NCBI GenBank assembly: GCA_959347315.1
Contig: OY365818.1
Span: 6,516,695-6,580,694 of the forward strand
Reading direction: 5' to 3'
DNA from: Bimastos eiseni
Lineage: Eukaryota; Annelida; Clitellata; Crassiclitellata; Lumbricidae
Length of the DNA stretch: 64,000 nucleotides
The position numbers and the translations under genes are program-made. A model generated the notes under the pieces. That model was not told the DNA's origin and made no database searches. It saw only the letters and a program-made list of their open reading frames with translations. Of this stretch, positions 1-13,500 are shown in pieces (positions within the stretch are counted from its first letter, which is position 1; every line of letters begins with the position of its first letter).

Positions 1-84
1 CACTTACAGATATGCACATATACAGTTTTACACACATGCCTTACATGCACACACACCTATGCACACCTGCACTTACACACATAC

Positions 85-290
85 ATACACATCAATACAT
101 ACATACATACATACATACATACATACATACATACATACATACATACATACAATGTCATACATACATACATATATACATACATACATACATACATGCATGT
201 AGACATACATGCATACATACATACATACATACATGCATACATGCATGTAGACATACATGCATACATACATACATACATACATACACACAA
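85..290. repeat. (TACA)n microsatellite in laminin intron
   Basis: Long run of TACA units with interspersed GCATGTAGACATACAT variants. The open frames on both strands (YIHT / VCMY repeats) are artefacts of the tetranucleotide. The remainder of 1-540 is intron ending at the acceptor of the first visible exon. Confidence 0.95.
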
Positions 291-540
291 GCGGTGCAAG
301 CACATATACATAAATACACACACACACACATTTATTCATGGCTGCTTATTACTCTGTTAGATTGTGGTATAGTCCTCTTGATATGAAGAGATAAGTGATG
401 TTGAGTTAAGACTGCTGAGCAGTGAACATTGAGCATGGCTGATCTTGGGAAGCAATAAAAATCTGTGCCAAAGGCTTTAGTTAGTTCCTGATTTTCTGGT
501 AGACTTACATTGTTTAGTTAATCATTTGTTTAGAATGCAG

Positions 541-677
541 TTGTCATCCAATTGGATCCACGAGTGATGTGTGTGAGCCAATCGGTGGCCAGTGTCACTG
601 TAAGGCGAAAGTTATTGGACAGAGATGTGACCAATGCGCACCCGGTAGCCATGGTTTCGGTCCAGATGGTTGTGAAG
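541..677 (+). CDS. laminin beta exon a: first LE module after laminin IV domain
   Basis: Acceptor tttagaatgcag|t, donor gaag|gtgagc. It starts with the third base of a split codon and encodes one LE module with the C-x-C spacing ([16 protein letters not shown]), ending GPDGCE. Its pattern matches the LE module that directly follows the laminin IV-B domain in known beta chains. Ends phase 1. Confidence 0.93.
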
Positions 678-3600
678 GTGAGCAAGTTTTACACTATTAG
701 CATTAGTGTTACCAGATGTGGCGCATTCTGCAGCAAGTACAGTAGAACAAGTTGGGTCAGCTGGAATTATGTAAGTAAGCAAGTAACCTGTTTTTGCTTC
801 TGCTCACGTGTTACACTGTTTACAATGATGTTTTAAAAAGAAACGGTTCCAGGATCAGATTATAGAGTCACACATTGACATGTAGATACATGGCTAAGAC
901 TGACAAAACTAGTTTTAGCTCTTCTTTGCACTTTCTCCAATTTTCCGTGTCCTGATTCAGGTATGGACTCCATGCACCATTACAAGCATTCTCATTTCAC
1001 TTGTGACCTGATGTACAAAAGCATGTACATTTACAATTAACTATGTTCAATAAGAAATTCCCAGGAGGGGCGCCATAAACTCCCACAGCAAGGTCGCAGA
1101 GACCCAGATGCAGGCATTTCCCTGAAATGCAGCAGGCCAGGAATTATATACACAGCAATGCCAGAAGTCACCAGTCGAGTCGGGCACACCCAAGGATGTC
1201 ATCTTCTCATAAGGATTTTTGTTTTTGTCTCATATGGGTTCGGGCCCCAGGGCCCCCGCGACCAGGTTTACCCTGACCAGGTACTGCACTGCTTGCAATA
1301 CCTTCGTTTTCTCTTTTTCATCCTGCTTTTGATATTTATTCCATAATGTGAAACTGCTAATAATTCTGTGAAATTTTTATTTTTGAATAGCATGTGATTG
1401 TGACATGCTGGGATCACGTGATATGTTATGTGACATTGCAACCGGCCAGTGTGATTGCGTTGTGAACGTTGTCGGACAAAGGTGTGACTATTGTCAGAAG
1501 GGATGGTATCGGTTTCCTAAATGTCAGGAATGCCAGTGCAACAAGCGTGCGGATGAGTGCGACGATGCAACGGGGCGTTGCATCGGTTGCAGATTCAACA
1601 GCGAGGGACACAACTGTGAGAGGTTTGTGTTGATTAGCGTTTCCAGATGCTTAGCACGGCTGGAGAGTTTGTCCTCTCTGGTTTAGTGTTTAGGGCATGT
1701 TCAGTTTTTCACAGGAATCGTGGTCGCAATCTCCAAACTTACGAAGTGCCTAAAGTGCCACAAATGCCAAGCTCATGAGACCAGATATTCATGAGCGCTG
1801 GAGTCATTTCAATGCATTATTGATAAAATTTTGAGTTTACATTTTCAGAATTTATTAGACATTTATGCAAAACTGTGTAAAATTTTAACAAAATGATTTG
1901 GTCGTTGCACTCTAAAAATATCTTTAGCAATTTCTTCAAAACGACTCCAGGAAAATGGTTCTACAGCCTAAGAATATGGCTGATGGCAAGAACATATTAA
2001 AATCTTATTGGGACGATTAGATAAGCCTTGTGTAGTCTTATTTAATGTTGCCTAATATTGTAATTCATATGTAATGATGCCATTATGCAGTGGAACTAAA
2101 AGTTTTCCGATGTGTTCTGGATTTAAGAAAATTTAGCTTTATTAATTACTTAGATACATTATTTCATATCTTAGACTAGCACATGCAATTGTTTTATGAC
2201 ACCAAAAATCGCTAAATTAAAAATTGCCAAAATACAAACGGACATTTGCTTGTACAGGTGTGCAGTTCGATATTTTGGAGATCCAGGGACTGTAGAAGGC
2301 TGCCAACCTTGTCTGTGTCCTGGAGGAGATGACAGTGGAGTCCAACATGCTGATTCCTGTTGGATGAATCCCTACACTAAGGAAGTCATATGTAACTGTC
2401 ATCCTGGCTATACAGGTCAGAACTTCTCTGACATATGAGAACTTCATTTCCTGAGACTATAGATAAAAATCGTGAGCTCAACATTTCTGAAACGCCTATG
2501 AAACTGAATTCGTGGGACCAAGCTTATTCACAGGCGCTTAATATAAACAAAGTCAATAGGCAGGGGTCAGAATCCAGATAGTCAGGCACCCACACAGTCA
2601 GAATTCTAATGTGAATGGTGTTTAGAGTTGAAACAGCAAGAGAAGTACGGGGAAGAGGAGAAATCAGGATAGGGTTTGGAAAAGCATTGTTTTCAGTTTT
2701 GAGTGAAAGACCTGTAAGGAGATATAGAATTTCCTGGACTTTGTAGGGATTTGTTATGCCATTATAATAAAAAAATAACTTTTTTACAGCTTCTTCATAA
2801 CTTTTTAGATTTTTTTCACCCGCAACGGTGTCTGTATTTAGCTAAGGAATTTCATTGCGCAAAGTTAACCTTGTGAAGGTTTGTGATAAGCTGTTTGTAT
2901 TTGGATGTATTTCTGGTAGTAGTAGTTTTCAGTGTTTAATTAAGGACATCTAATAGTTGCCAGAACCCTCCTTCTTTATCCATGCTTTAGCCTGGCGCCA
3001 CCTTAAACTGTGATGGAAGTTTCTTGAATGTTTGTCAGGACGCAACTGTGACCGGTGTGAGAGTAACCATTTCGGCCAGCCGCTTCTTGTCGGAGGTGCT
3101 TGTCTTCGATGTGAGTGTAATGATAACGTTGATGCGGATGTTGCTGATAGTTGCGATTCCATCACAGGTGAATGCAACAGGTGTCTGCATAACACTGAAG
3201 GATTCCATTGCGAACGCTGCCAGCCAGGTTACTATGGCGACGCAGTTAGACGACAAAACTGCAAAAGTGAGTGTGATGTTTGTTTGTGATAGGTCACGTT
3301 ATATGTCATTATATGTTGTTATATGTCATATGTCATTATATGTCATGCGATGTCGTTATATGTCGTTGTATGTCGTTATATGTCATTATATGTTGTTATA
3401 TGTTATATGTCATGCTATGTCGTTATATGTCATTGTATGTCGTTATATGTCATTATATGTCGTCATATGTCATTATATGTCGTTTATATGCTGTTACAGG
3501 TCATTATATGTCACTAATATATGTCATTATATGTCATTATATGTCATTATATGTCATTATGTATCATGCAGTTGACATGTTGTATTATGAGATATTCATG

Positions 3601-6600
3601 ATGTATTCTTTTTACTCTCTTTTCTTTAACTTGGCTTGCATAAAGTTTGTCATGGACGGCTTATCGATTCGTAGGAGTTCTTTCAACTCTTTTTTTCGTA
3701 TGTTCCCGTCGACCTACAGAGCAGAAATTTTGCACACATGTCACGCTTGCAGGATAATGCAATGTATCATATTTTTACGGACTTAACTCAAAAATTGAGA
3801 AAAAAAATGACAATAATGCAACAAATTAAATATCGTTTAACCACTTGAACAAGTCCTCCTCGACGAGCCCCACTCCGGGAAGTTTACATCATAAATGATC
3901 CCTTAAGGAAATGGATCGATTGCGCCATCTACCAGATTGCAAAGCGTTAATAAAAGAGGGTCCCAAAAAACCATGTTTTTACCTTCACATGTTTGGGTCC
4001 CTGCTTTCCTAGGCGGGTTTGTACGTCCAATAACGCCATTCGTGACATTTTCAAGCTATTTCCTTCAGCTTGCTGTAACCTATCTTCACCATCCAATCCA
4101 ATGACATCATTCTCGGTCTTCTGCTTGTCTTTTTCCCCTCCATTCTTCCCTCAACTATTACTTTTAGAAGGGAGATCATGACTCATCATGTGGCCCAATC
4201 ATCTCTGTGCATTTCTAATTATTCCTATTTGGGAATCTATTTTGTCCACCATTTTTTAAATATCTCTTAATTTGTCCTGCATTCCATCGAGCTCACTCTC
4301 TCTCATGCCATGTCCACATCTCAAAGGCCTCCAATCTGTTCATGCCTTCCTTCTTCATGGTCTATGTTTCTGATCCTTATAGAACCATACTTCATCTCAT
4401 AGACTTTATTAATTGTTTCTTCAGATCCTTATGAAGATTTGGTGATGATGATGATTATGATGGTAATGATGATGATGGTGACGATGACGACGACGATGAT
4501 GATGGTGATGATGAATTTATATGTCCTCTTTTTCTTGCAGAATGCCTCTGTAGCATTCTGGGCAGCAACCGGTCAAACATTCAGTGCGACGGAGTGACCG
4601 GCCAGTGTCCGTGTCTCCCACACGTCATCGGCCGAAAGTGCGACAGGTGCAGACCGCTCTACTGGAAGCTGGCCAGCGGACGGGGGTGCGAGCCATGTGA
4701 TTGCGATCCAACCGGATCGCTCCTTGCACAATGTAATGAGGTAAACATTTCAATTGATCAATCATTCAGGATTCATGTAGTAAATAGAATTGAGAGTGCG
4801 CGGGTTACATTATGGAGGTGGCACATTGAAAGTGGGAGGTTTTCCTTGTTGTGGAACCAAGTAATTAACAGGAGTCATTGAGTATTGTATAATGTACTGG
4901 GGCGCATTCCTAAGGAACCGAGTTCGATAGTTGGTTGACTAGTCCTTCTTTCGCTAGGCGGCAGCATCGGTTGAATGAGACGTATAGCGTAGCCCTGCGT
5001 AGATGTCGACGGTGAAATTCGACTCCTGTAATAACTTGTCATCATTCGTTCATACTATGTCTGTAATCACACTGCGTCTTGTCAGTTTGCAATTATACAA
5101 AAGTATATTATTATATTTGGCTGTCATGATTTCAGTTTGATGGTCAGTGCAGTTGCGTCTCGGACAGAAGTGGACGGGATTGCAGCCAGTGTCCAGATTA
5201 CTACTGGGGAAGTCCAGCCACTGGCAGTCTCTGCACTCGTATGTATTCTCTTTACATAGGTGGCAGCACTTCTGTGGTGATATCGGATCCATTCTTTACA
5301 TTTAATAGCACTATTACCAATTACTTGCAATTTTTTATGGAGGCTTGAACCAGCTCATATCATGCTGCAAGGCAAGCCACAGGTACTTAATAGATAGTAG
5401 TGCCTTAATAAACTCCTCCCCTGTTTGTACTCTGATAGTGCTAGTCTAAAGCCTTGATCTTTGTTATCACTCAGTGGCGTGAAACTATTTTGTCTTAGTA
5501 GATGCATACATACTCACATTAGATACCTGTGCTATAAAAAAATTATTGATTGTAATAACAATTGTAACTTAACTTGATCACCAAATCATCATGATGATGG
5601 TATGGATCCTAATGAATCGCTAATAATAATAAGCATAATAATAATTATAGTAATAAATACATCCTTTCATGCGGCACTGTGCTACCGTAGCACAGAATGG
5701 TGTCAGCCTTACATTACATTACGTTGTAATGAACGAGTAATCACCTCTTGTTTTAATTGTAACTGGTCTTGTTGTTGGTCTTTCACGATTGTCGCTGCTT
5801 TAAATCCGGTATATTTTATCCTAGCATGCGATTGCAATGCGATTGGTTCGATCGACCTAATATGCAATCACGGGACGGGACAGTGTGCTTGTCACGCTGC
5901 TGTCACGGGGCAGAAATGTGATCGGTGCACGCCAAAGACGAGTGGTGTCCTTCCGAATTGCATTCCCTGCGGAGAATGTCTGGATCGATGGACTCTGGTG
6001 TTACAGAATCTTACATGTAAGTATAGTTTACTACAGAATCTCATCTTTAAGGTTACTTTATGTGATCTAAACCTGTAAGGTTGCTTTACAAAGTTTACAG
6101 GATCTCACCTGTAAGGTTACTTTACCAAGTTTACAGGATCTCACCTGTAAGGTTACTTTACAAAGGTTACAGGATCTCACTTGTAAGGCTGGTAATGGTG
6201 ACTGTTGGCTTTGAACTTCTATAGCACCTCTCAGAGGCCAAGTGCGGGGTAGCAGCTCATTGAAAAGCATTTGGTCAAGTCAGAGGGGTTGTTAAAGGTT
6301 ATTCAAAAAGAGATCTGCATCCTGCTGCCAGAGATTTAGAGTTGCCGTTGAGGTGGGTGTCGTTTATGTTGGGATTTAGAAGTTGGATGATCGTATGGAT
6401 GAGGTATGAATTCCACAAGAGTTAGATCCACACTGTTAGAGTCACTATTTAGCATTTCATTGATTCTCTTGTGAAGTGCATTAACACAATTAAAGTACAT
6501 TAACTGAGACCTCAAAAAGACCAAGCAACTAATTGACTATTTGTTATTTAACTATTAGACCACGATACCTGAATGACTGGCTGCATATAAATGGGAAGTA

Positions 6601-7446
6601 CTAAGTAATAAAAGTTAAAAAGTTAAAAAATAATTCTTAGGGGGGTTTGTCCTACTTGGGTGGGGGTTGTCCGGGGTTTTTGTCCGGTGGGTTTTTGTCC
6701 AGGGGTTTGTGTCAGAGGTTTTTTGTCTGCGACCCGTTTATGGGTCAGCGGGACGTTTGTCACTCAAGGTCTCTACCATTGTTTCCTGTTAATCAACTGT
6801 TATGTTACCCCTCCAAACTCTCTGCGTTTTCGTCTGCATCATCCTTCCTCTTCGATATTGCCCGATTCATTTTTACTCCATAAATTCTGTCAGATTTAAT
6901 GGTGTTTGGTTTAGTTCAAATGGCGTCTCTATCATTGTAAATTATAAAAGTCTGTTTTGCATTTTTATGTAGATGATTTGGAAAATGTCGTACAATCAGG
7001 AATCGACGGCAGACAGAACCAGATTCCTTTGGCTGTGGATCGAGATCTTAAGAGAATTGAGGAGAAATTAACGGAGACAAAAGCGTTCATTGAAGAGAAA
7101 TTAGTAGGCCCACTAAATTGGGTTGAAACAAGAGCTGCTGTCCTTTCAATCAGGTAGTTGTGGTAATTTCTCTGACTCAGAAAATTATTTGTGAAAAGCC
7201 TCCAGAGATTTAGAAATTATACAGTGAATACAAAATACAATTCTGTTTTGGCTATTGCTACTGAGATCATTATTATTATCATTATTATATTATTATTATC
7301 ATTATGTTGTTATTATTACTATTATTATTATTGTTATTACTATTACTACAATTATTATTATTTTTTTTTATTTATTGAAATTAATTAGTGCTTTTGTTAA
7401 AAGTTGCATCTATGTCAGTTTGGTGTCATGGAAGGAATGAATGATA

Positions 7447-7483
<37 letters not shown>

Positions 7484-7548
7484 CTCACTCACTCACTCAC
7501 TCACTCACTCACAGTCTGTCTGTCTCTCTGTCTGTCTGCCTGCCTACC

Positions 7549-7593
<45 letters not shown>

Positions 7594-10500
7594 GACTATC
7601 TGACTATCTGATGGACTGACCTATAGATTGACTTATGGATTATTCGATTGATCGATTGCTTGCTTACTTGACTGACTGACTGATTGATTAGTTGATTGCA
7701 TGATTGATTTGTTGATTGATCACTTGATTGAGTGATTGATTGGTTGATTGATTGCATGACTGATTGATTGCATGATTGATTGATTTATTGCTTGATTGAT
7801 CATCTACTGCTGTGTTTTCCAGAGACAATCTAACTCAGACTGCTTTCATGGTCAGTGCAACAGACAGCCAACTGAAAGGCGTTCTCAGGCGCCTCAATAA
7901 AGCTGGCCACGAAATCGAAGATCTAAGTCGGCGCAATTCACTCCTGAAGCAAGAGACAAAGAGCCTCCGAGACAATGCCACACTAGTTAGCGAATTTGAT
8001 CCAGCTGGTACTGCTTACAGACAGTCTAGTCTCTTGTCCGCCATTTATTGGCGTTTCTTGGTAGCACTCTGTGGCTTTAAATATTGTAATTTAAATAGGA
8101 ATTTCGTATGTCATTGTATTTTTTTAGATTTAACATGGAAGTGAATACATTACTTTGTTGTTGAAGAGAAAGCTTACAGACAGTCTAGTCTCTTGGCCGA
8201 GCAGTCCCTTCAGCTACCTCTGAGGTAGACATGTTTATGAATTGTTGGTGACTTCATTCTTAGCCAAACCTGAATATAATTGATGGTAGGCTACTTGAGG
8301 TGATTTACTTATCAAGTGCTAGTTGACAAATTTCCTTGCATTTCTTTAGGTTTTGTTTAACTGTAACATTTATATGGCACCTGCATAGGACCAACCGTGT
8401 GTGTGTGTGTGTGTGTGTCCGAATGTCTGTTTGTCTGTCTGTTTGTCTGTCTGTCTGTTTGTGTGTACCTGCCTTCCTGTCTATTTGTCTATTTGTCTGT
8501 CCACCCTTCAGCTCTAACATTTCCAGCAACAAATAGAAGTCAATTAAAGTAAGTTAAGTAAGAAAACATGTCCGTCCAACCTTCCTTTGCTTTCAGTTGA
8601 TAGTACAAATGTGCCTTTGTCTTAGGGGCTCATCAGAGTGTCAGAGAGAGTTCATTTCGTTCGGCCCAGGCTGAAAACAGGGTGGAGGCGGCCACTGACA
8701 CGCTGCTTGACATGGGGGTCGTTTGTAACCAGGTCGATGACATCATAAACGAGTTTCAGACCCAGTACGAGCTCCAGCTGGGTGATAATGAAGAGTCTTT
8801 TCGAAGCGTTAATCATACGTTCAGCACCTTAGATCTCGATCTTACTTACATTAACCATGCAGTAAGTATTCTACTCTAGTGACTGAATGAATTAACGAAT
8901 TTATGAATAAATGAGTGAATGATTGAGTGAGTGAATTAGGGAATGAATGAATAAAATAATAGCCCAGACAACGTCTGAATAACAAATCATTGTTATGTCG
9001 TTCCCAGATCAAAGGTTCTGAATTTGTTTTAGAAGGATTATAGCATAGGTCTGTTTATAATTATTTAGTCCTCCAATGTGAATCAAATAACTCTGATGAA
9101 CGGTTTGTGGTTTGAATATCAAATAAAGCGCACATAACCTTCGACAATGAACGGTTTTTGGTTTGAATGGTGTTCTATTCTTTTTGTTGGAATGGGACGA
9201 TAAAGTGTTTGCCAACTCCTTAAGGACAAACTTATCAATTAGCCAATAGACACTTGCATGATGTGACGCTAGTTCCGCAATACTCATTTTTAAGAAAGCA
9301 TGTTTCGAATCACCTCAATTTTGTTTTGTTTTCGTATGATTCGTGAGATGGCGGTAGTTTCTCTGTCAAGCGCTAGACCATGGAACAGCGCTGTAGATAA
9401 ATTGCTTTAATCTTATAGTAGTAATAATAATTTGCATTTATCAACCTGACAAATTTCAGTGTGGTTACAAGTTCAGTTTGAGCGAACAATGGCAAGTTAT
9501 TATAGGAGTCGAATTTAACTGTTGGCAGCTATATAGGCGCCCATTAGGTTATACATCTAATTTAACCGCCTAGCGAAAGAAGGACTAGTCAGCTTATATA
9601 TCGGCTGTTCCAATTGGCTTAGGATTATTCAAATATTCGTATGAGATGACCTTTAACATCATTGAGGCCAACACAAAGAGCTCTGAGTGGGTACTTGATG
9701 AGACACTGTAAATGTTCAATTACATTACATTAAATTATATATCTCCTTCAGGCTTGAATTAATCTCTTACAATGGAGGGGTCAGCCACTCGGATCCTTCC
9801 TCTCCATTTGACTCTGTCGCGCGTGTCTTCATTTTTCAATTTTAGAGTCTTTAGGTCCTTTTGTATCATATCTTCTCATCTCATTACATTCGGTTGTTTC
9901 AATTGTTTTTGGCAGGTTTGTGGTGGACATGGTTTTCCATGTGACGTATTGTGCGGTGGCGCTGGATGTGGAAAATGCGGACTGATGGTCAGCTGTCAGG
10001 ATGGATCGGTCACTGTGGCTTCTGATGCTTATATGCTGACACAGAGAGCTGATGCGTTGCTAAGGAATAGGATGAAAACGGATGCGGAGGCTGACGATGA
10101 GGTGATGGGACACAGCAAGCCTATATCTGAATAACAATTTTTTCTTCAGAATAATGTAGAATTGTCTTTACTGATGAAAATTTAGGACAAGATGAAACGT
10201 TTTGAGATTTGGCAGTTTTATATGTCACCTTTCAAGACAGTCTTCAAGACAGTCTAATCTAGAGTGAAAAGCAGCTAATGGGATTCATAAAAGTGTCTGG
10301 ACCCATGCATGAGCTCCCCAAAAAGTCTAATCAGTACCGGTCTAGTTCATAGTGTAATAATTCTGTCTAATTGCACCATCAAGTTTTTAAACACTGTCTT
10401 CTATATCTCATCAGGAAGTCCATGGATACAAATGGTCATTGCAGAACTAAGTTGCATTTGATGTTGCTAGTGATGGCATTGTTTCCATAATGGAATGTGT

Positions 10501-13500
10501 AGCAATGTACATTGATGTGTTAGGTGTCTGACATGGAAGCTTCGTGTATGGAGGCCGACACCAAGGCAAGTCTTGCCCTGATGAGAGTAGAAGATGCCAA
10601 GAATTCTTCGGAACAGCAGATGAAAGATCTACGGGAACTTCTCAATGCCTTTGCATTCTTCGTCTTGGAGGAGAAGGCTTCTCCTAGTGACGTACGACAA
10701 GTGTGTCTAACCAAGTCATCAGCTCACTCGTTCATTTGTTCAGATCATCGTATTCGATTACAATTCATTTTCATTTAAATTCATTGTCATTTAAGTTCAT
10801 TGTCATTTAAATTCATTTAACTTTGTTGTCATTTCGATTCATTTTCGCTTAAATTCGTTGTCATTTCAATTAATTTTCGCTTAAATTCATTGTCTTTTCA
10901 ATTCATTGTCATTTAACTTCATTGTCATTTCAATTCGTTGCCATTTTAATTAATTTTCACTTAAATTCATTGTCATCTAAATTCATTGACATTGCAATTC
11001 GTTGTCATTTCAATGCATTTTTGATTCATTGTGCAAGCCCTTTGCTCACAGTTGCTCTGCAACATTTATGTTCTCTGATAATGGTCGTATGCACTTCTGA
11101 ACTTTGGAAGGAGAGCAATACAATATCAATACAGTTGTATTGTGTTGTTCCAGGTGGTAATGGAAACCATTCAGCTGGAGATTCTTGTGACACCTGCCAA
11201 GATGAACAGTCTTGTGCGGCAGATTAACAAGATGCTTTACGGCCTGAAGGATGTAGACACAATCCTGAGATTGACTGCAGACAGCATTGCACATTCGAGA
11301 AGACTTCAGCAGACTGCGGACAATGTTAGGCAAGTAGTTTTTGATGTTACATGTAGAAGGCGATTAAGTTATCGTAATCAAGTATTTATGTAGCGCCACT
11401 TTAAGTCAGAGGCGCTCCTGGTCGGACCCGGGCTGGTGTCATCGCTGACGAAGATGGCAGTTTTCAGGTGCTTACGAACCTGATCAGAGGAATTGTTCCA
11501 CCTAAGGGACCATGGTAGCCATTTCCAGATGGATGAATCCATGGTGGCAGAACTTCTAGACCGAGCCTTAGGAGTATGCGTCTACAGGATGACCAGGAGT
11601 ATGTGTTTAAGTATGTTAGAAAGTATATGACTCTGTAGGTAGGAAAGGTCAATGAGGGTTGATGTATGATTTGCCAATGAGAATTGATATATGATGTATT
11701 ACCCAATCAGAGTTTATTTGTGATTAACCAATGAGAGTTTATTTATATTTACCAATGAGAATTGACATATGATTATAGGCATATGATTATATGACATATG
11801 ATTAGTCAGTTATAGGAAATGGAAGCTCGTGTATGATTGGCAGATGTCCAAATGAGTCAATGATGATGCATACAATTATGATTGGCTAGTGAGAGTCCCT
11901 GTATGATTGGCCAATGAGAGTAGCCATTGAGAGTTTAGATATGATTAGCCAATGAGAGTCCCTATGTGATTAGCAGATGAGAGTTTATGTATGTGAGCAT
12001 GTAAATTAGTACGTGAGTATGTTTATAAGTAACAGTGACACTGTAATTGTTCAATTATTTTACCTTAAAAGTTGATCTTTCTTGTAGGAACGTAGCAGAA
12101 AACGTTTTGAAGATCACTCTTTCGACCGATCGAGACTTGACCTCCGCAGAGTCTGCGCAAGACAGAACTGCTCTGATGCTGCTTGAGCTGCAAGTTACTG
12201 TGGCAGAACTAGAAACCAGCATACGCACGGTGAGAATGACGACGACAAAACACTACAAACACTACAAGTGTTTTGTTGGTTCTCAGTTGAATGTGTCGGT
12301 CCAATTGCATGTATTAAAATCAGACAATCACATATGAGTTTCAAGTACTATTCGTATTTTTAATTTAAAAAAATGTGAAATATCATCTGATGATAATTTT
12401 GCTGAAATCGTATCCTTTTTAACTAGTTTGGTTTATGGCTTTCAATCTGAATTGTCTTCTTATACCGCTGCTTATTGCTTACTGTATTCCTCCAAGAAAA
12501 TGGTAGCCCCGACTATTGGGACCGGTGGTCTCTTCAGGGCCTTTTTTCTTGCTGTTGCTCCCACCCCAGTTAATTATCAATGTTCATACGTACTTGTGTT
12601 GGGATCAATAAAACATATTGAATTGAATGTGTTTAAATTTCAATGTGTTTCAATATTTGGATCTTAGTACACTAGTTAAGACCTTATATTTTTGGTATTT
12701 TATTATCATATATTTTGCAACCAGTATCTCTCATTTCTATCTATGTATGTATCTGGTTATTTATGTCTTCCCTCTGTCTGTTACGTGCTTCTGTGAAACA
12801 CAAGGCAATAAAGACTATCGTTATGGTTATAAACATGCATGCACACACTTATTTATACCTGCATACTTGCCTTGACGATGCAACTGCAGTTGTAATGCAA
12901 AGCAATTGCACGCAAAGGACTTGCTCAAGGTCCTTACACAGCGACTCCTCGGACGAGGGTCGAACCAGCTCGCTCAGCGCACACTGAACATTACGGGCCG
13001 ACCGCTCTAACCTATTGGCCACCGTGCCACATTCCTGGCACACTGTTTTTAGTTGCCGTTATTCATTCATCGTTAAGGATTAATATTTTAATATATGTTT
13101 TAGGCTTTTACTGATATTGAGATTTTGCTCGTTTAGTTTGAAAGTCAGAGGACTATCCATGACAGAATGGAGGAATTGAGAGAGCGATTAGGAATCGCGA
13201 CTTCTCAGATGGAGAGTTTGAGAAGAAAGCAGTTGGACAATAAGATCAAGGTCGCTTCAGCAAGGGCAAGGTCAGGGGAGCTGGTCCGCTTGAACTCAAG
13301 AACCAGAAAGGTGTGGTACCATTTTGTCTCTTCTAGTTTTAAGTTTAATTGCAGAGCCTCAATGAAAACCCTTACAGTTCTTCAGTTCAATCAATGCATT
13401 CTTGTGACCTCTTTTCAAGACATTGACTCTCAATCATACTTGGAAGTACTCTTGATTCTTAACTAAATAAAACCGATTGTAAAAGTATATTTTTTGATTA

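Larger units (their letters stand above)
11330..12087 (+). other. GC-AG intron of laminin beta
   Basis: Starts GCAAGT, ends TTTCTTGTAG. Contains an R5 copy (about 11390-11600) and a CCAAT-containing minisatellite (11640-11965). Phase analysis excludes the nearest GT as donor. Confidence 0.88.
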
